A stretch of DNA of 64,000 nt from Anaeramoeba flamelloides (taxonomy: Eukaryota; Metamonada; Anaeramoebidae), in the NCBI GenBank assembly GCA_027625915.1, contig JANTQA010000029.1, positions 3,038,001 to 3,102,000 of the forward strand, in the 5' to 3' direction. Each line of letters begins with the position of its first letter. Positions within the stretch are counted from its first letter, which is position 1. Position numbers and translations under genes: made by a program. This document shows positions 46,596 to 56,724 of this stretch, piece by piece. Under the pieces are notes generated by a model. The model was not told the origin of the DNA. It did no database searches and saw nothing but the letters and a program-made list of their open reading frames with translations.

Positions 46596-47218
46596 AATGA
46601 CCAATACCTGAAATAACCGGGGAATACATATCGACTTAAACATTTTTATTTTTACCCAATTAGCTAATTTTTGTTATTTAAAAATCATTTTTATTTTTTT
46701 GTTGAATCAAATATTTCAATATATAGTATAGTTAAAAGGGTAAAAATGTATAAAAATAAAATTTTTAACCTACGAGGGTAATATTTTGTTGTTGGTAATT
46801 GTTTAATCACTATAAATGTATATTTTCTTAAAATAAAGTAAGCCTGTAAATGGATTAATTTATCTAGAAAAATACCAAGGTATAACTTTTATTTTGTAAC
46901 TATCATTTTTCTCAATATTCTACTTAATTCGAAAATCATTGATAATTTTATAAAAAAAATTATTTATGATAATTTATTTCTATCACGGATACTTTCATAA
47001 TCAAAATTAGATTATCACTAAATATCTGAACATCTATTGTTAGTTGTTTTATTTTATTTCGTAGAAAATAAGTAAGAATACCTAAATAATCAGTTGGTTA
47101 AGAAATCTTCATTAGAAATACCAATTGTTTCTTTTTAATAATTACATAGTTGGAATTTTTATCCTTGCTTTTTTTTCTAAATGTTTAATGGGGGTAATAA
47201 GTAAGTGGATTATGAATA

Positions 47219-47411
47219 CAGTCACTTCACTTTTAAGGCACAAACTGTTACGAAATTTAAGGCACAAAAAAATCTCAAATTACGGTACAAAATTCAGATT
47301 CTAGCAAAATAAATTGTAAAATAAAAAATTCCAAATTTTGTGCCTTAATTTGAGATTTTTTTGAGCCTTAAATGTCGTTGAAAGTTTGTGCCTTAAAAGT
47401 GGAATTGACTG
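47219..47411. mobile_element. Palindromic TA-flanked MITE, copy 2
   Basis: A 193 bp palindrome starting CAGTCACTTCACTTTTAAGG and ending CCTTAAAAGTGGAATTGACTG, between TA dinucleotides (47217-47218 and 47412-47413). The interior repeats AAGGCACAAA and its complement, like copy 1 at 44762-44957 with C in place of T at the same position. It has no coding capacity and must have moved using a transposase encoded elsewhere. Confidence 0.82.
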
Positions 47412-48354
47412 TAGAATCAAAAAAAAAAACAAACATTATTTATCTATTGCAATTATATAATATTTTGTTATTTTAATTTATTTTGGCCTTTTTTTTCTTT
47501 TAATATATATAAAAGAGTTATTCTCAAATTATTATTTTTTCTCAAATCAATTTTTTTTTTTTTTTTTAAGAATTAATGAGATAAATCTTGGATTTATTTT
47601 TATAATAACTGGGGGTTGGTGAGGTTTGGTTAAATGATACTTGTGGGTGGTTGGGTATGATTCCTTAAATACCGATTTTGTCAATGAAAAGACAATTTAA
47701 TTAGACAAAAAATAAAGGTTTTTATTCGAAATGTCATTAATCTCAATTTAATAATATTTTTTCGAGTGTAATAAAAAAAGTATTAATAATAAAATAAAAT
47801 CGAGTATTTTAATTTATTATTTGAGTTATTTTGTCATTTTGACAAATTTCTTCACCAATTTATTGTTTTGACATATATTACTTTCCAAAATTTTGAGTGT
47901 TGAAATTATTTCTTTTAAGTTGATATATTATTTTGTTCCAATTTTAAATTTTTTATTAAAATTCATATTATATTTTGAAGTTTTTTTAACAATAGATTTA
48001 ACAAACCCAAAAGAAAAAGTTACTTATTCCCATTTATGAGAATCGGTATATAAAAAGTTTAACTTAATTAGTAATCTTGTTCATAAAGATTAAGATTTTA
48101 AAAAATCTATCAATCTAAAAATGATGACGATATCAATTATTTTTGTGGTACTTCCTATTCTATAAAGAAAGTTCAAGAATTGGCAATACTTAATTCATTC
48201 AAATTAATAAAAATAGTTATAATAATATTTTTGATCTTATTATTCCAAATAAAGAATCAATATTTGTCTTTTCTTAGGTTAATGATAAAGAGATGAAAGA
48301 TTCTGAATTGGAATTTCTAAAAAAAAAAAAAAATTGAAATTAGGAAAAGATGGC

Positions 48355-48700
48355 CAGTGGTCGTTGAGTACTTGAGAGTTCCGACAAATGTCGTATAGTA
48401 CCTAGGTATTTTTTAATTTGAGAAATATAAAGTAAATTTTTGAAATTTTCTTTTGATTTCTGAAATTAAAAAAAACCTATCGGCACTTGTCTTGAGGTTT
48501 TCTATTTTATTTGGAAAATCTATAGGTTTTCCAAATAAATAGAAAACCCAAGAAAAGCTAACGGCACTTTTCTTTTTATTTCTCAAATTAAAAAAAGGCT
48601 AAAGGACGTTTTCCAGAATTTAAAAAAATTGATTAAAATCAAATAAATTTTTCTCCATTCTTTTGAATTCTGGAAAACCTAACGATGTGGCAGTGAAAAT
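48355..48700. repeat. Nested-hairpin repeat (AACCTAACG family), copy 3
   Basis: Contains GTACCTAGGTATTTTTTAATTTGAGAAAT and its complement, CTTGAGGTTTTCTATTTTATTTGG with complement GGTTTTCCAAATAAATAGAAAAC, and a closing TTTTGAATTCTGGAAAACCTAACG. The three sub-hairpins are each related to modules in 42440-42990. Outer ends carry CAGTGGTCGTTGAGT and GTGGCAGTG. Non-coding. Confidence 0.72.
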
Positions 48701-49056
48701 TGATTTCGTCTCTTTAAAATAAAATAAATAAAAATTAAATTTTATTTTGGATTTATTCTTCACTTTTGTCCAGAATTTTTTATTCACTAAATTTTAAAAA
48801 TAAATACCCATAGAATTTTATACTTGACCACTAAATTTCATTGAAAAATAAATCAAATGTAATTTTTCTACTTCAAAAAAAAAAAAAAGAATAAGAAGAT
48901 AAATAAACTATTAAAGGCCTCCTTTCTTTAGGAAAATCAAAAAATCGAAAAACTATTTAGTATACCCAAGAATCGAACTTTTTATTCGAAAGTTCGTCTT
49001 TTGGTTTTGATCTATTTTCGAAAATTTTTTCAATTAATTTTTATATTAATTGTCAA

Positions 49057-49342
49057 ATGATCAACTTTCAAACACAACAGATTCCTACTAACTCTGAGTT
49101 TGTGTCCAAGTTAAGTCCAAAAGTTGAAAAATTTAAAAAAAGTTCCATATTTGCAAACAATAAAACCCAAAATCTACGATCATCCTACTTCAATTCCAAA
49201 AAACCTCTTCTCTCTTTTGAATAAAAAAAAAAAATTTACAAAAACTTCAAAACAATTTCAGAAATATCCAAAAGATCTGAGTTTACCTTTAAAAAATGAT
49301 TTGAATCGAATAAATTATAAATCAAACCATTTGGGAAAATAA
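49057..49342 (+). CDS. Short upstream frame(s) ahead of the kinase gene
   Basis: The ATG frame 49057-49224 encodes 55 residues (MINFQTQQIPTNSEFVSKLS..). An overlapping frame to 49342 (..PKIYDHPTSIPKNLFSLLNK..) has equally protein-like composition, rich in P, K, S and N. A run of 12-13 A lies between, so a length variant there could merge them. It may be an upstream ORF in the kinase leader, a small gene or an unrecognised 5' exon. No family is recognised. Confidence 0.25.
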
Positions 49343-49579
49343 AACAAATTCCAGAAGTTGAAAAAATTTTTTATTTTTTTCCAAAATCTTTTTTTTGTTT
49401 TTGTCTTTCTCTTTTAATTTTCACTCTAAAAAAGAAGAACTTTTTCCTTTTATTGACACACCTATTTCATAAAAAAACAATTTACACACAGTGCATCCCA
49501 ATATTTTTCAACAAATCTAAACAAACAAAATAACAAAACTTAAAATCATATCTTTGTTTTATTCATTTCTGACTTATTC

Positions 49580-51560
49580 ATGCTTACTGGATCAATTCGA
49601 GGAAGATGGAAATTAGGAAAGAGAATTGGAAAGGGAGGATTTGGTGAAATTTATATTTCACAAGATTTAAAAACAAGAAGGTCTGTTGCTATTAAGTTTG
49701 AAAAAATTGATCACAAAAAACAAGCACTCAAGCTGGAAATAGCTGTTCTTCGTAAATTGCAAGTTTCCCCATTTGTACCAAAATTTATTTACTGTGGAAG
49801 AAACTTGGAATACAACTACCTTATCATGGAATTACTTGGCCCGAATCTTTCTGTTGAAAGAAGAAGAAGACCAGAACAAAAATTTTCTCTATCAACAACA
49901 ATCAAACTTGGAATTGAAATTATCTCTGCAATTCAAGACATGCACAAATTAGGATTTATTCATCGTGACATTAAACCAGTAATTTGTTTTCTTTTTTATT
50001 CAGAAATAATACCTTTTCTTTTCTTTTCTTTTCTTTTCTTTTCTTTTCTTTTCTTTTCTTTTCTTTTCTTGTTATATCTTTTTTTTTTATTATTATTTTT
50101 ATCGGATTCCAAAAAAAGAAAAATAAACCTTAAAATGTACCTTCCAAACCAACTAATTTTCTAATTCTTTTTCCTTTTTTCTTTCTCTTCAATTTTTTGA
50201 ATTTATTTGATAAACCAATTTGACAAAAACCCAAAAACACTCAAAAAAAAACCAACTAAAAAACCAACCAAACAAAAACAAAACAAAAAAGTCCAATTTT
50301 GTATTAAGGAGAACAGATCCTTTAACAAAACACCGTGAAACAAATACCAAAACTACCAAGTCCATTTGCTGTATGATCGATTTTGGGCTATCAAGGAGCT
50401 ATCGTCACCGCGACGGCAATTTGAGGCCACCACGTCCGAAAGTGGGCTTCCGTGGGACTGCAAGGTATGCGTCGATCAATTCGCACGAGGGGAAGGAGCT
50501 GAGCCGAAGGGATGATCTTTGGTCATTGCTGTATTTGTTTGTCGAATTTTTGAAGGGAGAATTGCCCTGGTCTCCGATTAAAGACAAACTGATTATCTCG
50601 AAATTAAAAAAGAAATTCAACTCGCCCGAGTTAGTTAAGGGCTTGCCAGATCAATTTTTGAAAATTCTTGAGCATATTTTGTCATTAAAGTTCGAGGACG
50701 AACCAAATTATAACTATTTAAGGCAGCTATTGACAGACTCGTATTATGAAGCAGGCTATGACGAAAACACAAAGTTTGATTGGGAAATTGAAGACCTCAT
50801 GAAGGCTAAAAAGGGCAAACGGACTGGCCATAACCGCAAGCTTAGCAGAAACCCGCAGAGAAGGAAAAGAAGGACAGGCAAAAAGCAACTCCACAATAAA
50901 ATGAACAACGACAACGAGAACCAAAAGACTTTATCTGATGGCCCATTGGATTCCAACGCCGCTGTGCCATCTTTAACCAACACCCCACTGCCAAAGAAAA
51001 AGCAAAAAAAAGTGTTTAGCAAAAAGTTTTTGCAGGACATCCAAAAAATGAATGAAATAGTGATCCCGTCCCGCGAGGAACTGCAAAGGCGGCAAAAGAT
51101 CAAGGGGTTTTCTTGTGTGCAACAAAAAAGAGAAAGCCCCAAAGTTGTCTTGAACCCAAAAAAAAATGAATCAGATTTTTTTGATCTCATCGAAGCAAAC
51201 CCTCGAAACGAAATTTATGGCAACGGGCCAGACTATGCACTCATGATTAAAAAAATTGAAGAAGAAATGGAAATGGAAAAGGAAAAAAAAAAAAATGTTC
51301 CTTCTTTGAAACAAAGTAATGAAAATTCTGGTAAAAAGGATAAAAGGGGGAAAAAAAAGAACAAGAAGGATAAAAAAAACGAGAAAAATATTTCAAAAGA
51401 CACAGAAAACCATTCAAATTCGAAAAAAACTAAATCTTCAAAAAATGATAAAAAATCCACTTTCGATTTGGAATTAGATTTAAAAAATTTAAATAACGAG
51501 AATAATTCTTCAGAAACGGATACACTCGATAAAAAAACTTGTCGTTGTGTTATTCAATAA
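49580..51560 (+). CDS. TTBK/CK1-type protein kinase ending in a CaaX box
   Basis: Exons 49580-49978 and 50292-51560 (intron 313 bp, phase 0) give 555 residues. The kinase domain (about 10-300) has GKGGFGEIY, AIKFE (K39), HRDIKP|SNF (D130; the intron lies exactly between P and S), IDFGLSR (D163) and GFRGTARYASINSHEGKELSR. DDLWSLLYLFVEFLKGELPW then follows; the FRGTxRYASINxH and DDLWS block is diagnostic of the CK1 superfamily and closest to tau-tubulin kinases. The tail (about 310-555) is basic and Lys/Asn-rich, and ends KKTCRCVIQ. C552-V-I-Q fits a farnesylation CaaX box and C550 could be palmitoylated, suggesting membrane anchoring (inference). All catalytic residues are intact. Vertebrate TTBKs lack such an ending as far as I know. 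Confidence 0.93.
50013..50070 (+). repeat. TTTTC microsatellite in the kinase intron
   Basis: About eleven to twelve copies of TTTTC within the 313 bp intron, 35 bases after the donor. Length variation is likely. Similar pyrimidine tracts follow the donor in several other introns here. Confidence 0.85.
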
Positions 51561-53735
51561 TATTATTTTTTGAAATGAAAATTTATAAATAATAATCTTT
51601 TTAAATATTATGATTTTGTTTGAAATTTGAATGGTATTTACATTTTTTTTTTTTTTTTTTTTTTAACAAAATAGTTTTCAAATTCAATTCAAAAATTATA
51701 ATTTGAGAAATAAGATGTTCATAGGCAAGGAAACTAATGTGTCTTCCTTCTTTTTGTTTTTTTTTAAATTGAAAAAATATTGCACTAATAAGAGACACCA
51801 TAAAAATCTATGCCTTTACACTTGTATCTTTTCCTTCCTACTAGAAAACCTTTAATCTGTATCAAAGATCCTTAAGTCTGATATTAAAAGAAAAAGATTT
51901 ATGCCAACAATCTTTTGAGTTCTTTTTTTTTTTTATTTTGAAAATTTTTTCACTATGTAAATAATAACAAATAGAATAAATGATTATAGCAATACTATTT
52001 TGATTTGAAGATAACTTTTCTCTAGCTGTAATAGAATTTTTATGAAAAAAATGTTGTTTTTTTTCCTCAATAGAAAATTTATCAAAATCTAATACATAAT
52101 CTGAAATTGTGTTATTTTATTTCTTAAGGGTTAGAGGACTTGAAATAGAAAAAAGATTATTTTATGATGTTATGATTAATTACCCAAATGTATTTTATAT
52201 AACTACTGTATATCAAAATGTTAAAAAATATTTTATTATAAAAAAAAATAATAGAAATCATTGTAATTATAAAATATTTATCAGTTTATTTCATTTTTTG
52301 ATCTTAGATGTATCTGTCTTTTCTTAATTTTCCTATAGTTCGAAATAAGAAAAGTCATTTTGTTAAAAAAAAGATCCTTCTCGTATAACACTCTTCTGAT
52401 TTAGAATATTATTCAATCTTTCTCTTTTTTTATTTGTTTTTTTTTATGAAATTAATGATTGAGTTTAATGATTAAATTCTCTAAATATAAAAAATAAAAG
52501 TTAGATATAAATAGAAGTAATGTTAATTTTCTTTAGATCTTTTTTAACCAGTTAGGTTTTTTATTAAAAAAAAAAAAATGGAATTCAATCGGTTTTGTTA
52601 TTGGATAGTGTTATTTATTTTGAGAGTTTTAAGAGGGTTAAGAAAATAACTTTTTAAAAATGTTTTAATTTAGAAAATATTTATTTTTTATTTCGTTAAT
52701 AGTAATTAGTTTTAATACTTTTATCAGGAATTCTAAAATTAATTTAGGATTAATAATCCAAAATGAATAAAAAAAACCTGAAATTTGTTTATTATTTTTT
52801 ATTTTTTATATCCTTGAAGATCCTCACCACTTGAAATATAAAGAAAAAACTCTTACAATTTGGCTCAGTTACTTCAACCGCAGACAAAATATTTTCTTTC
52901 TGTGGACTATAAATATCACCCTATCAAGAAAATATAGTACTTTTTTTCTCATAATTCATCCAAATAACAACTGGCATTTTTCACCCCACCATGTTATCTT
53001 TATCCTTAAGTTATTGTAATCTCTTATTTATTTATTTTTTTTATTATTATAAAATCCAATTTGATACCTGAAAGAATAATAGATTAGAAGGTATTTAAAA
53101 TATATTTTGATTTTTGAGTTTTTGATTTAAAATATATTATTTCCCAAAAACTCAATTAATTAAAAAAAAAATTTTTTTTTACATTACTCCAAATAAAACC
53201 AAAATAAAAAAATTTATTGAAAAAAATGACAATTTTTAATAACTTAGATTCAGGTCTATTGGTAATTTATTCTTAGATTTGGATTTTGGGAAAAAAAAAA
53301 TAATTCATTTTTTAGCCTCAATTCCAAGCTGAAGAAGGATCGGGTAATAACCAAAATAATATAGCACTAGACACGATACAAGATTATGTTTTTTATTTTT
53401 TTTCCAAAATTATAAAACCCTTAATTGAAAGAAATTATTAAAAAACAGTTAAAACAAGATTGCAAAGTAAGAACAAAAAAAGAATAGAAAATATTAGAAT
53501 ATATATTTTTCCAAGAGTGTTTTCTTTTGTTGAAATTTTGTTATTTTGAAGTAAAAAAATTTCTGTTTCATAATTACTTGGAATAAAAAAGTATTTTTTG
53601 ATCCATTTGAAGAAGGGTAACTCTTAGAAACGAATCAAAAACACAAAGAACACATCATCCAAATTTGTAAAAAATAATTTGAGAATTTCATTTTTTCGAA
53701 TTTTTGTTTTCCCTTCTTTTCTTGTTTTTATAAAG
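51561..53735. other. Intergenic region between kinase and coiled-coil genes
   Basis: 2.2 kb, AT-rich. A plus-strand frame 52801-53017 (..DPHHLKYKEKTLTIWLSYFN..HPNNNWHFSPHH..) has a raised GC content and mixed residues and could be a gene fragment, but no family is supported. Frames at 51601-51801 (-) and 52109-52327 (+) have no protein character. No repeat with a clear partner was identified. Confidence 0.5.
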
Positions 53736-55321
53736 ATGTCAAAAGAAAAAGGTTCTTCTGAGACGAGTCAACTTATCAAAAGAAGAACACAAAAAAATAG
53801 TTTACGAAACACTTCATTTAAAAAACAACGATCAAAAAGTAGCACATTTCGGATCAAAAAAGCGTTTGAACATACAGGAAGGAAAAAAAAAAATAAGAGA
53901 AAATCCCTGAGAAAAAATACAATGATAATAAGGACTGGAAGGATGTTAACAAAGGCACCATCCTTAAATGATCTCAAGATCTCGTTTAAAAGAAAAAAAA
54001 CTAACAAAAAAAAAACGATCAAAACACACAAAATCAAAAAAAAATACACTGTCACAAGCAACAAACCTCAAAACAATAAGAATAAGAAAAACAAAAAGGA
54101 AAAACGATCTGAAAAGCAAAGAATACAACAAAACGTCAAGAAGAAAACGGAAAGGAACAGCTCTCTTGCCTCACAAAAAAGAAAGAAAAAAAGTACAAGA
54201 AAGCCACAAAACGAACCCCTCAAGCTCTTAAAAAAGCTCTTGAAATTACAAAAAGATAACCAAAAATATGAAAACCAAAAGTCAAAATTAAATAAAGAAG
54301 AATTGAATAATTTGATTCAAGAAGGCTCCAAAAATATTAAGCAACAGACTCTGTTGGGAAACGAATTAAGGCTCTTGCTGAAAAAGTCTCAAACGGATAA
54401 GCAAGAGTTAACCAAGGAATTAAATAGCTTAATCAAAAGGCAATTAAAATCTAACCCCGAATATATCGATGAGCAAACAAAATTGTTTCATAAAAAAACA
54501 AAAAAAATCCAGAAATTGGAAAAGGAAATGAAAAAAATTAAAACGAGATCCTTAACAATCCAAAGAACCGGCATTGTGCTTGACTCCGAGCAGCATTTGA
54601 AATCCCTACTAAGGAAATTAAAAAAAATTACCAAAGATGCCAACCAGTACAGGAACGATCTCAATTTAAAAACATCCGAATACTTGGAATTGCAACAGCA
54701 ATTAGAGCAAAGGAAATTAGAAAATTCCAACCGCAAAAATTCCAATGAATTACTTTTAATTAAGCAAAGCATACAAGACATAAGAATCTCTTTGAAGAAG
54801 AAAAACAGCCAAATTAGAATTCTTGAAAGGGAAAAAAGAGATTTGTTAAAGCTCATACAGAAAAAGAATAATGATGATTTGAATGGCAATTTCAATAAAT
54901 TAAAATTCCAACTGAATAAAAAATCTGAAATTAATAACCAATTACGATCTTTAAAAAATCAACTAGTATTTGCTTTGAATGATAGAAGCGAAGAGAAAAC
55001 AAGGAATTCAGACGAATCCGATTCCGATGTAATTTTCTTTTCTTTTTTTTTTCACTTCCCGTCCCTTTCCTTCCCTTTCATTCCCTTCCCTTCCCTTCCC
55101 TTCCCTTTCCTTTTCTTCTTTTTTTCCTTTCCTTCTTTCTTTCCTTTCATTTCCTTTCATTTCCTTTCCTTTCCTTCTTTCTTTCTTTTTTTATTTCAGT
55201 TCATTTTTTATCATTTAAGGACCACACAAAATTGGGGTTAACAAAAAATATTAGTTTTATACTCGACTTCATATTTATTAACTTTAAAGAATCCAAGTTG
55301 CTAGAAACCGTTGAAATTTAA
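53736..55321 (+). CDS. Basic coiled-coil protein, function unknown
   Basis: Exon 53736-55028 plus a probable last exon 55220-55321 (intron 191 bp, phase 0) gives 464 residues. The start is the ATG that opens MSKEKGSSETSQLIKRRTQK. A frame-compatible ATG 57 bases upstream would add a hydrophobic stretch and is less likely. Residues 1-170 are extremely Lys/Arg/Asn/Ser-rich and probably disordered and nucleic-acid- or microtubule-binding (inference from charge). Residues about 170-430 form a long heptad-rich coiled coil (KLLKKLLKLQKDNQKYENQK, LEKEMKKIKTRSL, LRKLKKITKDANQY, LKKKNSQIRILEREKRDLLK). The first exon ends with acidic DESDSD before GTAATT. The alternative acceptor at TTTCAG (55199) would give a 13-residue tail instead. 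No known family is recognised. Confidence 0.75.
55035..55190 (+). repeat. Pyrimidine microsatellite (CCCTT/CCTTT) in an intron
   Basis: About 150 bases of C/T only on the plus strand, with TTCCC, CCTTT and TTTCC units, filling most of the 191 bp intron of the coiled-coil gene. Reading through it gives a Pro/Ser/Phe string, an artefact. The tract could form a triplex or H-DNA structure in principle. Confidence 0.85.
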
Positions 55322-56724
55322 TGATTTTAAAATTTATATTTTAGAAATTTTACATTTGTACAAACAACCTCCTTTCAAAATCCAAAATTTACCTTGAAAG
55401 GGTTAAAAAATTTAAATTCTCTTCTGATTAACCCCACACACAAACACAGAATTATTCCCAGAAAAAATAATCCATATAGGCCACAAATAAGATTATGCTT
55501 TATATATAATGTTGAGTGAAGGCTTAGTGAACAAACAAGAATTCAAAATTTTTAACACAGTTAAAACAGTTAAAAGAACCACAATTTTGCAATTCCATTC
55601 CATTAAGTGCGTTTTACGTTTTTTGATTTTTTCAATACAAAGGTTTTAATCGAAGAAATAGAATTAATTCAATTTGCGAACAGTATATATTAAATGATGG
55701 ACTTTTTTTTTGAACTCTAAATAAACTAATAATTTGGATCTTTGAACCAAATCATGTATTTAAATAGATTAACAGTTTAGACGGGTTAATCTTTTGGTTA
55801 TAATAAGATTTAAAATGCCGTTAAAAAAAAATAGTTAAATTGCTCTAAAATAACTTCTAATAACATTTTTAAAGTCATTTTTTCTTAGTAAAATACAAAT
55901 TATTTCACCTAATTAGAATTGAAAAAAAAGAAGATCATAAAAATTTCCAAACGTTGCCTAATAACAAAATGATTTCTCAGAATATTTCCACAACAACTAC
56001 AGTGCTATACTAAACTTTTTTGATAAACAATCACTTTCTTATCTGTTTTGATCAAAATTTATTTCCTTAAATTTTCACAAATAAAATGTTTGAGTTGAAA
56101 TGTATGTATATAGCAAATTTATCAATTCTCTTCAAAGAGAGTAAGAGATTTTTTTTATTTCTAAAATTCAGACAAAGGTTAATTTAAAAAAATATTTTCA
56201 ATTTTTGAAGACCTATGTTCCTAAATAGTGTAACGGGGTTTACGGGACAAACAAAATCTTTTTATTTCAATGAAATTTCAATTTTAAGAACTTATTTTGA
56301 ATCATTTCTCATAATTAAGAGCAAAACTTTTAAAATAATAAACAAATAAAATTGTAATTATATCAAGTTTCGTAGAGAGGGGGAAATTAGGAACATATTT
56401 ATGTTTTATCATATTTTTTTTTATCTTTTGATCTATTTAATTTAATCTTTTTCGTTTCTTTCAAAATTTTCAAATCAATTCTTTACTTTTAATTTAAGAG
56501 TTTTGATCAAAAAAAAAAATAATTTTTTTGAGTACCTTACTTGTATGTGGTTTTAAAGAAAGGAAATAAATTTTCCATACTTTAATAAGAATTTGTAATG
56601 TGTTTTATTGGTGTGCATTAAAATTTTTTACTATTTTTCAAAATTTTTGATCACCTTGAAAATTATCTTGTTTTTTTACAAATACTTTTTTATTATTTTA
56701 TTGTTTTTATTATTGTTTTTAAAA
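55322..56724. other. Intergenic region with an inverted repeat copy
   Basis: 1.4 kb holding the inverted fragment 55680-56095 of the 1.25 kb family. The rest is AT-rich. The T-rich tract at 56640-56720 precedes the proposed ATG of the next gene at 56725. No further gene is seen. Confidence 0.55.
55680..56095. repeat. Inverted fragment of the 1.25 kb family
   Basis: Reverse complement of 40700-41120 with high identity by eye across about 400 bp (for example CTTTGAACCAAATCATGTATTTAAAT-type, ATAACTTCTAATAACATTTT and TATCTGTTTTGATCAAAATT blocks). The better match to copy B than to copy A suggests a recent common source. It ends at TTCACAAATAAAATGTTT. Confidence 0.75.

Larger units (their letters stand above)
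45905..49056. other. Repeat-rich intergenic region upstream of TMEM181 and the kinase
   Basis: 3.1 kb between divergent genes. It holds a repeat shared with 13100-13375 and 1550-1660 (46250-46595), the second palindromic MITE (47219-47411), a G-rich patch (47610-47660) and a nested-hairpin copy (48355-48700). No supported gene lies within it. Confidence 0.6.

Noticed and set aside
52801-53017. Possible cysteine-protease (Ulp1-like) fragment
   Set aside because: HPNNNWHF weakly recalls the Ulp1 HW motif, but no catalytic triad or flanking homology is present. Kept only as an unexplained frame.
53679-53735. Upstream in-frame start for the coiled-coil protein
   Set aside because: The extra 19 residues are a pyrimidine-tract translation (Phe, Ile, Val) that resembles a 5' leader. 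The next ATG opens a normal protein start.
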